Assembly: GCF_025907915.1 (NCBI RefSeq)
Contig: NZ_JAPAAF010000004.1
Coordinates: 124,001 to 188,000, forward strand
Direction: 5' to 3'
DNA length: 64,000 nt
Origin: Gaoshiqia sediminis
Lineage (GTDB): Bacteria; Bacteroidota; Bacteroidia; Bacteroidales; Prolixibacteraceae
Part shown: in pieces, positions 44,551-52,722 of the stretch
How positions within the stretch are numbered: the first letter of the stretch is position 1
Layout of the letters: each line of letters starts with the position of its first letter
The notes under the pieces: generated by a model
Databases searched by the model: none
Told to the model about the DNA's origin: nothing
The model's input: the letters and a program-made list of their open reading frames with translations, nothing else
Position numbers and translations under genes: made by a program

Positions 44551-46782
44551 TCAATAGTCGTATTGAATTGGTTTCATTTGTTTCGTCAGTGGCTCAATGC
44601 GGTCGCGGTATTTGGCATGCAGTTCTTTCGCCAGCTGAATTTCGTTGCCGTTCGCTTCAGTTGGAAATTGCTTTTGGCTGCAAACCCAATTCCACTCCCA
44701 GTCGGCAATTTTTTTATCGAATCCGGATTGGTCGAAAGCTTTCCAGTTCTGGTTCACGTCCGCAAAAAACTGTTCCCAGCGGGGTTTGTAAAAATCGCTG
44801 ATGAGGCCGTTCCATTGGCGGCAACTGTATTCGTGTAGCCGGTTGTTGGCGCCGCCCCACAAGGTAATCAGGTCACGGGCATTTTGCTCGTAAAGGTTTT
44901 TCTCTTCTTCCGTTTGGCCGCAGGCACGGGCATCGGCCAGCCAGGGCCCGAGCATGAAATCGCGGCGTGTTGCCAGCAATCGGTCCATATCGTCCATCAA
45001 TTCCAAAAATTCCGTGCTGTATTTGGCAAAGGCAACTTTGTCGTTGTTTCGCCAGGCTTCTGCAAAGGCTTGCTGAACTGGCAAGGCATAGTTGGCCAGT
45101 ACTTGCCGCGTCACATCAATCAAATCGTAACGAAAACCGTCGGAGTTGGCGCAGCTGTCGGCTTGCTGAACCAGCAATTCCCAGGCAGGCAGCAAATCGG
45201 ACTGAGCGTAATTTAGCTTGGTGCGTGCCCAGCGGCGGAAACCTTCGAAAGTTGGCCGCGCCACAATAATCGATTCGGTGCCGTCGCGGATGGTCTGGCC
45301 GTTGTAAACCGTCTGGCAAAGTACCGACCAGGCTTGTTCCAAAGTGGCGTTGCTCTCGCCGTAACGGTTGCGGATGTAGCGCGGAAGCCATTCCTGCAGG
45401 TCAATTGGCGAATTGCGCCAGGTATGGTCGGTCATTAATTCGTACAACACCGGTGTTTGCTCAATGGCCTCCATGGTCAGACCAATACCTTTGAGCTGTC
45501 CCGAAGTGGAATCATTCAATGCCAGTGCGGGTTTCGTGGCTACTGTCTCAATGCGGCCAAAGAGGCTGACGTTGCCGCCAAAATTGTGCAACATGTTCCA
45601 AATCCATTCTTTGCCGTAAAACGCTTCGGTGCGTTTCCAAACCGGTTCAATTTCGGCGGCCAAGTCGAGAATAATCATCCGGTCGTCGGGAATGGTATCA
45701 AGTAGCGCTTTGATTTGCGGGGCTTTCCAAAAATCGCGGTGACTGTAAAACAGCCAGCCTTGCATCACCCAAACTGCATCCGGGTCAGCCGACTTCATGC
45801 CTTCGAAAACCTCCGCACTTAATTCCGACAGATAAGCCGGTTCGTTCGAGGGCGGTTCGTTTTCGTTGAAGGTGTCGGCCGAATACAGGTGGTCGGTGCC
45901 GAAAACCTGTTGCTGCACTTCGAGGAACTTTTTACCGATTTCGGCAAACAGCGGGTCGTTGGCATCGAGAATGTAAGTGTCGTCGAAATCGTTGCCCCAG
46001 TTGGTTTGTTTCAACTTAGCATTTGGAAAATATTTTTTGAATGACGCCGGAACGTGACCGGTAAAAGCCGGCAAAACGGGTTTCATGCCCAGCTCGCGTT
46101 CGCGTTGTAAAATTTTTTGTTGAAGCGCACGCTGATTGTCTTTCCAGCTTTTGGGCAGCGGGCCGCCCCAGCCGTCGAGGTTGCCCATCCAGAACCAACC
46201 GAAATAGGCCGGTCCGCAGAAAAACGGGTTCAAATCATCGTCGGTAAAACCGTACGAGCGGTACACTTCATCCCAAATCGACTCCTCGCCGGTAATGGCC
46301 AGCGGCATGTTGATGCCGTGCAGTGCCATCCAGTCAATTTCCTTTTCCCAGCGGGGCCAGTCCCACCAGCTCATGCTGTAGTTGAAGGTGCAGTAGTTGA
46401 GGTAGTAGCGGTACTCGTAAGGGCTGTCTTTCCGAACTTTTGCCGGAATTACCGGAAGCTCCGAAGGCAGATTCAGGTTGGTGCCGTTCCAGGTAATTTG
46501 GCAATGGCAATATTCGGTGAGGTAGTAATAAAAAGCTGATGCCACAGAAACGCCATTATTTCCGCGAAGCTGAATTTTGCCATCTTTCGATTCCAGCTCG
46601 AACCAGTCTGCCGAGTCAGATGCGACAACTTCAACTTCGAACCGGTCTGCATATTCCGGCACGATACGCTGAATTAAGGCCGCTTCGGGTGATAAACTGC
46701 CGGGGTTGGCTTTTGGGGAGGTGCAGGCTGAAAATGAGAACAGGATAACAGCTGCGAAAGCCAGGTTAAGTAATTTCTTCAT
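44551..46782 (-). CDS. GH89 alpha-N-acetylglucosaminidase lipoprotein
   Basis: 743-residue enzyme homologous to lysosomal NAGLU. A lipoprotein signal (ending SFSACTS) is followed by a small alpha/beta domain and the TIM barrel. Diagnostic segments are YYYLTEYCHCQITWNG, RYYLNYCTFNYSMSWWDWPRWEKEIDWMALHG, FTGHVPASFKKYFP and MLHNFGGN. Catalytic Glu candidates are E307 in TFNENEPPS and E412 in LFGRIETVA, by family comparison. It hydrolyses terminal alpha-linked GlcNAc. It is followed at once by the HGSNAT-like gene and preceded by GH92 with a 32-base gap. Confidence 0.93.
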   Translation of the reverse strand: MKKLLNLAFAAVILFSFSACTSPKANPGSLSPEAALIQRIVPEYADRFEVEVVASDSADWFELESKDGKIQLRGNNGVSVASAFYYYLTEYCHCQITWNGTNLNLPSELPVIPAKVRKDSPYEYRYYLNYCTFNYSMSWWDWPRWEKEIDWMALHGINMPLAITGEESIWDEVYRSYGFTDDDLNPFFCGPAYFGWFWMGNLDGWGGPLPKSWKDNQRALQQKILQRERELGMKPVLPAFTGHVPASFKKYFPNAKLKQTNWGNDFDDTYILDANDPLFAEIGKKFLEVQQQVFGTDHLYSADTFNENEPPSNEPAYLSELSAEVFEGMKSADPDAVWVMQGWLFYSHRDFWKAPQIKALLDTIPDDRMIILDLAAEIEPVWKRTEAFYGKEWIWNMLHNFGGNVSLFGRIETVATKPALALNDSTSGQLKGIGLTMEAIEQTPVLYELMTDHTWRNSPIDLQEWLPRYIRNRYGESNATLEQAWSVLCQTVYNGQTIRDGTESIIVARPTFEGFRRWARTKLNYAQSDLLPAWELLVQQADSCANSDGFRYDLIDVTRQVLANYALPVQQAFAEAWRNNDKVAFAKYSTEFLELMDDMDRLLATRRDFMLGPWLADARACGQTEEEKNLYEQNARDLITLWGGANNRLHEYSCRQWNGLISDFYKPRWEQFFADVNQNWKAFDQSGFDKKIADWEWNWVCSQKQFPTEANGNEIQLAKELHAKYRDRIEPLTKQMKPIQYDY

Positions 46783-46814
46783 GGTTCTATTTTTCGTGGT
46801 TTTATGGTTTCGGC

Positions 46815-49130
46815 TTACTGATTTTTATCGAGTGAATAAGGGCGTGATTCGGAAGCGACCCCCCAGGTAGTATCGGGCTGGTCGCTCATTTCAAAATCGA
46901 TGGTGCCGCCTTGCATCAGGTCGAAGTGATTGAAGAAGTTTCGGTCCGTTTCTTTTCCGTTCACGACCAGTTTCCGGATGTAATTTTTCCCTTCCGAAGC
47001 ACCTGGCGCATTAATGGTCAAGGTATTCCCGTTTTCCAATTGAAGCGTGATTTTGTCGAAGTGGGGGCCGGAAACCACATATTCGGGAACCGACGGACAA
47101 ACCGGATAAAAACCGAGTGCTGCAAAAACATACCAGGCCGACATTTGCCCGGCATCGTCATTACCACTTAAACCTCCGGCATCAGCTCCATATTCGGTCT
47201 TCATGATCTCTGCAACAAGCTGCTGGGTTTTCCAGGGCTGCCCCGAGTAGTTGTACAAAAAGGGAATCTGGTGTCCCGGTTCATTACCATGCCAGTACTG
47301 CCCCGATGCATGAAAATGATCGAGATTTTTGTTGAAGCCTTCCTGTCCGCCCATCAATTGCATCAAACCTTCAACATCTTGCGGAACATACCAGGTGTAT
47401 TGGTAAGGTGTTCCTTCGGTGATGTAGGATTGGCGAATAAATTTGTTAAAATCACCGGTATAAGTTCCGTCCGCATATCGGCCACGCATACACGAATCGG
47501 CCGGACTATATACATTTTTATAGTTGAGGCCCCTATTTTTCAGAATTGCTGCGTTGACTGAATCGCCTCGTTTCTCGGCAATCCGGCTTAATGCAAAGTC
47601 ATCGAATGCATATTCCAAAGTTCGTGAAACCTGTTCTTTTTTGTGAAAAGATTCCTGCACGCTGTCCTCTAAAGGAATGTACCCGTACTCCAGATACGAT
47701 TCCAGTGCCCGGCGACCTTTTCCCTCCTTATATTCGTCAAAGGTTTCAGGCGACTGAAAGGCATTTTTCAGCAGTAACTCGTATTGCACTTCGGTCAAAT
47801 CAATGATACCTTTAGAATAAGCATCTCCAATTGCCGCAATCACGTGATCGCCGATCATAGCCGAGGTGTAGCTGTTCCAGCAGGGAAAGATTGGTAACCA
47901 GCCGCCTTGTTTGGCTTTATCCAACAAACTGTACATCATGTCGGCATTGGTTTTCGGCACAAGCAGATTGAATAGCGGATGGGATGCCCGATAGGTGTCC
48001 CACATCGAAAAGTCGCAGTAATAGTCGCGGTCGCCCGAGTTCATGATTTGTGTACCGCCGGCAAAACCGGGATAGCTGCCATCAATATCGTTAAAGGTAC
48101 GCGGGTGTAAAAAACTGTGATAAAGAGCGGTGTAGAATTTTACTTTTGCCTCTTCATCAGAACCTTCAACCCGAACCTTGCCCAGCAGCTTTTCCCAGTC
48201 TGTTTTCAAGTTGGCTTTGGCCTGTTCAAAATCAATTCCCTTGGTTTCAGCGTCGAGATTTTTGCGGGCTTCATCGATGCTGGTAAACGAGGTGCCAATT
48301 TGCACCCAAACGGTTTCGTTCGCTTTCAAATTAAAACTGACATAAGCGCCAAGTTCCGGTAAATTTACCAGCTCAGTGGTGTTTGCCTGCAGAAGGCTGT
48401 CGGTAAAAACGCCGAAGTTCTCGAAATCGTGGCTAAACCGTGCAACAAAGTACCCGCTGAAACCGGCCGGTTCGCCCCAACCCTGGTAGATGCGGTGAAC
48501 CGGGTTGTAACCCGAAATTTCGTTGTTCGAGGCATCGATTTTTACAAATCCCTGTGCCTCGTCGCTGTTGGGATTGATGATGATATGCGATTCGCCTGCC
48601 CGTTCAAAGGTAAATCGAAACAAGCCGCAGCGTTTGGTGGTCGTCATCTCGGCATCGACGGCATAGTCGTTTAAATGAACCTGATAGCAGTATGGTGTTG
48701 CGTTTTCGCTGTCGTGCGAGTAGGCCGAGCCCCGGTTTTCAGTCTGAAATTTTAGTTCACCCGAAATCGGCATGATGCTGACACTGCCATAGTCCTGCAC
48801 GCAGGAACCGCTCAGCCAGTGGCTGCCGCGAAAACCGGAAATAACCGAGTCGCTGTAGTAATACGGTGCCACGCATTTGGTTTCGGTGGTTCGGGTTTGC
48901 GGGGTCCAGTTGGTCATGCCGAAAGGCACGGTGACAAAGGGAACCACCTGCGCGTTGTTTTCGGTTCCTTCGCCGTGTTTCAGCGCGCTGATGGTTGTTG
49001 ATGGCGCTGTTCCAATCATCGGGTTCACGTAGTCAACCAGACTGGTTGTTCGCGTGGTGCTTTGGCAACTGCCCAATACAACGCAGCTTCCAAGCAGGAT
49101 TCGGGAAAGGTATTTGATTTTTTTCGTCAT
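46815..49130 (-). CDS. GH92 exo-alpha-mannosidase lipoprotein
   Basis: 771-residue Ca2+-dependent family 92 alpha-mannosidase. The lipoprotein signal ends VVLGSCQS. The N-terminal beta-sandwich has VDYVNPMIGTAPS and FRGSHWLSGSCVQDYG. The (alpha/alpha)6 domain holds TPYQYTWYVPQDVEGLMQLMGG, the proposed acid E617 in HGNEPGHQIPF and the proposed base pair D658/D659 in LSGNDDAGQMSAWYVFAALG. Linkage specificity within the family cannot be read. Only two bases separate it from the upstream unknown gene, so they are surely co-transcribed. Confidence 0.94.
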   Translation of the reverse strand: MTKKIKYLSRILLGSCVVLGSCQSTTRTTSLVDYVNPMIGTAPSTTISALKHGEGTENNAQVVPFVTVPFGMTNWTPQTRTTETKCVAPYYYSDSVISGFRGSHWLSGSCVQDYGSVSIMPISGELKFQTENRGSAYSHDSENATPYCYQVHLNDYAVDAEMTTTKRCGLFRFTFERAGESHIIINPNSDEAQGFVKIDASNNEISGYNPVHRIYQGWGEPAGFSGYFVARFSHDFENFGVFTDSLLQANTTELVNLPELGAYVSFNLKANETVWVQIGTSFTSIDEARKNLDAETKGIDFEQAKANLKTDWEKLLGKVRVEGSDEEAKVKFYTALYHSFLHPRTFNDIDGSYPGFAGGTQIMNSGDRDYYCDFSMWDTYRASHPLFNLLVPKTNADMMYSLLDKAKQGGWLPIFPCWNSYTSAMIGDHVIAAIGDAYSKGIIDLTEVQYELLLKNAFQSPETFDEYKEGKGRRALESYLEYGYIPLEDSVQESFHKKEQVSRTLEYAFDDFALSRIAEKRGDSVNAAILKNRGLNYKNVYSPADSCMRGRYADGTYTGDFNKFIRQSYITEGTPYQYTWYVPQDVEGLMQLMGGQEGFNKNLDHFHASGQYWHGNEPGHQIPFLYNYSGQPWKTQQLVAEIMKTEYGADAGGLSGNDDAGQMSAWYVFAALGFYPVCPSVPEYVVSGPHFDKITLQLENGNTLTINAPGASEGKNYIRKLVVNGKETDRNFFNHFDLMQGGTIDFEMSDQPDTTWGVASESRPYSLDKNQ

Positions 49131-49132
49131 GC

Positions 49133-50914
49133 TTATTTTAGGCTTAATGTATGTTGAAAGGGAGTAAAGCCGGTAAAGTAAAGGTGCAGGCCTTTTCCTT
49201 TGGCGGTTCCCCGGTGCGTGCTGTACATTTCACCGTCGATGAGGTCGGTACGGTTATGTTGAAACAAGCCCGGCCCAACCCGGATGGTATCAGTCCCTGA
49301 TGTGAAGGTGGCATATTCACCGGTTTCGAGGTAAAATTCGGAATCGTTCTCCGATTTCAGCACCTGTTGAAGTTGTCCGTTATCCCGAAAGCAAAGTTCT
49401 AATGTGACTTCAGTGCCGGGCTCTCCGTCAATTTGAATATCCAGTTCAAATTCACCCTCATTTTCGCGAACGTTGATGGTTGACTCAAGCGTCTGTAGGT
49501 TACTGACCGGCCGGTTCTCAAAGTCCATTTTGCTCCAGTAGCGTCCGTCAAGCGACTCGGTCAGCGGGTAATCGCCGTCGGGGTGGAGTAATTCTGCCGG
49601 CATTGGTTGGTAATAAACGGCTTCTTTGCGTTCACGGATTCGGAACTGGTTTCCGTCTGCCTCCAGTCCGTTTCCTCTGACATAACCGGTGTTGAAGAAG
49701 GAGGTTGAAAGCCGTGCATATTCCAAAATGGCTTCGCCTTTGCGCAGCGTGAAAAAAGTCGGGTTGGTTGCGCGTCCTGATGCAATGACGACCGGAAAAT
49801 CGTTGCTTGCGTTGATGGTTGCGGTTGTTGATCCCCGCTTCAACCGGGCCATTCCGGTCAGCGGAAACAGACGGGTATAATTTTCGGAAAGCTTCTCCGG
49901 GGCAGGCAGTTGTTGGCACAACAGGTCAAATTCGTTGAAATGGATGAGCGAATTTGACAGAACCTGGCGGTCGAAATCGGTGAACTGTTCGATTTGGCGA
50001 GCGATGGCCGCCAAAGAAGTATCGTTCTGGTAAATAGCCAGATAGCGGTAAGCTAAATAGAAGATGCTCATGGAGATGTTCATGTATTGATCCTGTCGTC
50101 GCGAGTCCAGGGTAACCAATTCGCCGCTTTCTTCCATCAGATAATAGGTTGAAACCAGGTTTTTCCGGACAATTTCCAGTAAACCGGGGCGGTTCAGGTA
50201 ATGCGCAATGGTTAGCAGGGCGCTGGTTTCAACCCGTGAATAGATTCGGCTACGTTCGGGGAATTGCCCATCGGCATCGATATAAATGCTATCGGCCAGC
50301 CATTGGTCTGCGCGGTTCAGGTAACGCTTGTCGCCATATAAGTAGTACAAGCGGGCCAGTGCTGCCGCAATTACCCAGCGATGGTTGGGTGTATGAACGC
50401 CACCGGTTAACAGTGCTTCGCCTGCTTTTTTGACAAACGCTTCGGTTTGTTCCAAAATTGGTAGAAGCGGGACCATGGTTGCTTTGCGCAGGAGCAGGAT
50501 TACCGGGCAAAGGTATTCGAGCAAAAAAGCGGTATCCGGAGGCGACTGCCGGTTTCCACCGGCATCAACGGTTCCGTTGGGGTGTTGGGCCGCAAGCAGT
50601 TTGGAAACGATTGCTTTCAGGTAGGCCAAAACTTCGGCTGCCTGGTAATAAGCAGATTGCTCATTTGTGTACGAGGCCGACATAACCGCTAGGTTGCGTG
50701 CCAACGTTCTTGTGACTGGAAGTTTAGCTTCTATCGGAATTGATTTCCGGGATAAAATGAGTTCAACTTCCGAATCATTTGCTTCCAGTAACTGGTCGAG
50801 CAGATCTTGGTCTGTTTCATCCGATTGATTTCCGTTTTGGGCCCAGGCATAGCCGGGTAGGAGAGTGCTAATGGTTCCAATTGTTCCCAGTTTTATGAAT
50901 TGACTTCGGTTCAT
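49133..50914 (-). CDS. Secreted protein of unknown function in the PUL, probable (alpha/alpha)-toroid plus beta-sandwich
   Basis: 593-residue protein. The N-terminus MNRSQFIKLGTIGTISTLLP resembles Bacteroidota Tat-type signals but has only one Arg, ending GYAWAQ. Residues of about 60-330 are helical, with GNRQSPPDTAFLLEYLCP, HRWVIAAALARLYYLYGD and FPERSRIYSRVETSALL, in the style of the alpha/alpha toroid of polysaccharide lyases and related hydrolases. From about 345 on the chain is beta-rich with a lyase-like C-terminal sandwich (DGEMYSTHRGTAKGKGLHLYFTGF). I know no named family for it. The position between susD and GH92, with a two-base gap, points to a carbohydrate-active enzyme. I chose the ATG at 50914 with the signal peptide and AGAAAAG upstream; the frame is open to 51049. 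Confidence 0.72.
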   Translation of the reverse strand: MNRSQFIKLGTIGTISTLLPGYAWAQNGNQSDETDQDLLDQLLEANDSEVELILSRKSIPIEAKLPVTRTLARNLAVMSASYTNEQSAYYQAAEVLAYLKAIVSKLLAAQHPNGTVDAGGNRQSPPDTAFLLEYLCPVILLLRKATMVPLLPILEQTEAFVKKAGEALLTGGVHTPNHRWVIAAALARLYYLYGDKRYLNRADQWLADSIYIDADGQFPERSRIYSRVETSALLTIAHYLNRPGLLEIVRKNLVSTYYLMEESGELVTLDSRRQDQYMNISMSIFYLAYRYLAIYQNDTSLAAIARQIEQFTDFDRQVLSNSLIHFNEFDLLCQQLPAPEKLSENYTRLFPLTGMARLKRGSTTATINASNDFPVVIASGRATNPTFFTLRKGEAILEYARLSTSFFNTGYVRGNGLEADGNQFRIRERKEAVYYQPMPAELLHPDGDYPLTESLDGRYWSKMDFENRPVSNLQTLESTINVRENEGEFELDIQIDGEPGTEVTLELCFRDNGQLQQVLKSENDSEFYLETGEYATFTSGTDTIRVGPGLFQHNRTDLIDGEMYSTHRGTAKGKGLHLYFTGFTPFQHTLSLK

Positions 50915-51017
50915 CTTTTCTCGGTTTATGTGATTCGGGTGAATGGCTCTTGCTTGGTGCCGGTTTAGTTTGAGCGAAATAGTTTCTTGTTTTTTTCGAA
51001 GAAGAGGTTGAAAAAGA

Positions 51018-51050
51018 AATGGAGAAGAAGATTTAACCTTCTTCTCCATT
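51018..51050 (-). terminator. Perfect 13-bp hairpin between susD and the PUL enzymes
   Basis: AATGGAGAAGAAG (51018-51030) and CTTCTTCTCCATT (51038-51050) are exact reverse complements with a 7-base loop. On the minus strand the stem is followed by TTCTTTTT. It starts 29 bases after the susD stop and should limit transcription into the enzyme genes. Confidence 0.85.
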
Positions 51051-51078
51051 AAATTATCCTTTAGTTTGAGGATGCAGA

Positions 51079-52698
51079 TTAATTGTATCCTGGATTTTGT
51101 ACCAGCAGTGAGTTTAATTTCATCGCATCAGTTGGGATGGGTAAAATACGACGGTAAGTTTCGTTGTTGGTTTTGAAACCCCAGCTATCTTCAAATTTCC
51201 CGAACCGGATCATATCGTTCCGGCGCCAGCATTCATACACAAGCTCACGGCCCCGTTCGCTGTAGAGATCTTCGAGCGTTACCGTGGTCCAGGCTGGCGA
51301 AGTAGAACGGTTTTCACGTACCATATTGACCAAAGATAAGGCCGTATGACCCAGCGTCGGCGTACCTCCGCGCAGGATCGCTTCTGCTTTCATCAGGATA
51401 ACATCGGAATACCGGAGATAGGGAACGTCGTTATTCTGGTTCCGGTTGGTCGATGAAGCATCGGGGTAGAACTTGATGTTCCGATACCCCATGTTCCAGG
51501 CAATTTCGTCGTTTCCGCAGTCAAACAGATCCGGGTTCTGACGCAAGGTGATATCAGGTGACAAAGTAACATGGTAGGTGTAAGGCTCACCGCCATCGGC
51601 ACCGGTATAGAATTGGTCATAGCCTTTTTTGGTGGTCGTTACCATAATTGGCGTAACGCCATCATTCATATATTGCGGACCGGTTAGCCATTGGTCGTTT
51701 CGGATATCGCCCGGATCACTAAAAATAGCGTAGAATTCGGGCAGGGTACTCATTGGTGCACTTGGGCGGAACGGCAATTCAAATTTAGCCTGAAGCGAAC
51801 GCGGCACATCGTAACGGGCACGGTACATCTGTCCGTTTGTTCCGGGGTAAGCCGCAGCCGACGGGTCGAACGGAACGGCAAAGATGAATTCTTTCATTTG
51901 CGGTCCGTTATCGGGATAGAACATTTGCAGGTAGGAAGAACGTGGTTCGATAGCGAATTTTCCCGAGTTGATGACCGCATCGGCAGCCGCAATGCAATCG
52001 TTCCAGCGAGCTGTTCCGGTGTAGTATTCGGCGTTCAGATACATTTTAGCCAGCAGGGCTTGTGCTGTCCATTTGGTTGGGCGGCCATAAGTAGCATCAC
52101 CGGTTTCTTCACTCAGGTTGGGAATGGCTTTTTTTAGCTCACTTTCGATGAACTCGAAAACCTGAGCACGCGGGGTGTTGGTACGCGGTTCAAAGTCGCC
52201 GTACACCGTATCCAGCGGAACATTACCGTAAAAATCCATCATGATAAAGTACGAAATTGCCCGCATGGTTCTAAGTTCTGCCAACGTCCTGTTTTTATTG
52301 GCGCCTTCAGGCATAACATTATTCAAAATGTAATAGGCTTGGTTATTCACTCCAATTGCTTTTTCAGTGATGTACCAAAGATAGTTGGTTGCTCCGTGGT
52401 CTTTGTCCCAGTTATGATAATGCATCTTCATATAACCTTGGTTATCGTACCAGTTTCCTCCCCGGGCAGGAAGAATTCCCTCATCCGTGCTGATGGTGCT
52501 CAGAAAGAAAAATGAATGGGCATATTCTCCTCTGAATGCCGAATAAACAGCGCCGGCGGTTTGTGCGTATTGCTCTTCATTTTGGGGGAAGACATCCGGG
52601 GTCATTTGGGTCGTAATCGGAACATCAATATCATGACATGAAGCCAGAAGAAGTCCGGCAACAGCGGATAATACGAAATATTTAATTTTATTTTTCAT
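51079..52698 (-). CDS. SusD/RagB-family glycan-binding lipoprotein
   Basis: 539-residue surface lipoprotein. The signal ends GLLLASCHD. The TPR-like helices of the SusD fold are seen in TLAELRTMRAISYFIMMDFYGNVPL and WTAQALLAKMYLNAEYYTG. The C-terminal RagB region has YLRYSDVILMKAEAILRG, LSLVNMVRENR and LEDLYSERGRELVYECWRRNDMIRFGKF. It binds the target glycan at the cell surface and closes over the SusC barrel. It follows susC after 24 bases. Its bound sugar cannot be predicted from sequence alone. Confidence 0.95.
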   Translation of the reverse strand: MKNKIKYFVLSAVAGLLLASCHDIDVPITTQMTPDVFPQNEEQYAQTAGAVYSAFRGEYAHSFFFLSTISTDEGILPARGGNWYDNQGYMKMHYHNWDKDHGATNYLWYITEKAIGVNNQAYYILNNVMPEGANKNRTLAELRTMRAISYFIMMDFYGNVPLDTVYGDFEPRTNTPRAQVFEFIESELKKAIPNLSEETGDATYGRPTKWTAQALLAKMYLNAEYYTGTARWNDCIAAADAVINSGKFAIEPRSSYLQMFYPDNGPQMKEFIFAVPFDPSAAAYPGTNGQMYRARYDVPRSLQAKFELPFRPSAPMSTLPEFYAIFSDPGDIRNDQWLTGPQYMNDGVTPIMVTTTKKGYDQFYTGADGGEPYTYHVTLSPDITLRQNPDLFDCGNDEIAWNMGYRNIKFYPDASSTNRNQNNDVPYLRYSDVILMKAEAILRGGTPTLGHTALSLVNMVRENRSTSPAWTTVTLEDLYSERGRELVYECWRRNDMIRFGKFEDSWGFKTNNETYRRILPIPTDAMKLNSLLVQNPGYN

Positions 52699-52722
52699 TG
52701 TCTGCTAATTTTTCGATTTTAC

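Noticed and set aside
49133-50914. Assignment of the unknown PUL protein to a specific lyase family
   Set aside because: The fold impression rests on residue patterns only; no catalytic signature of a named family was recognised, so no family was given.
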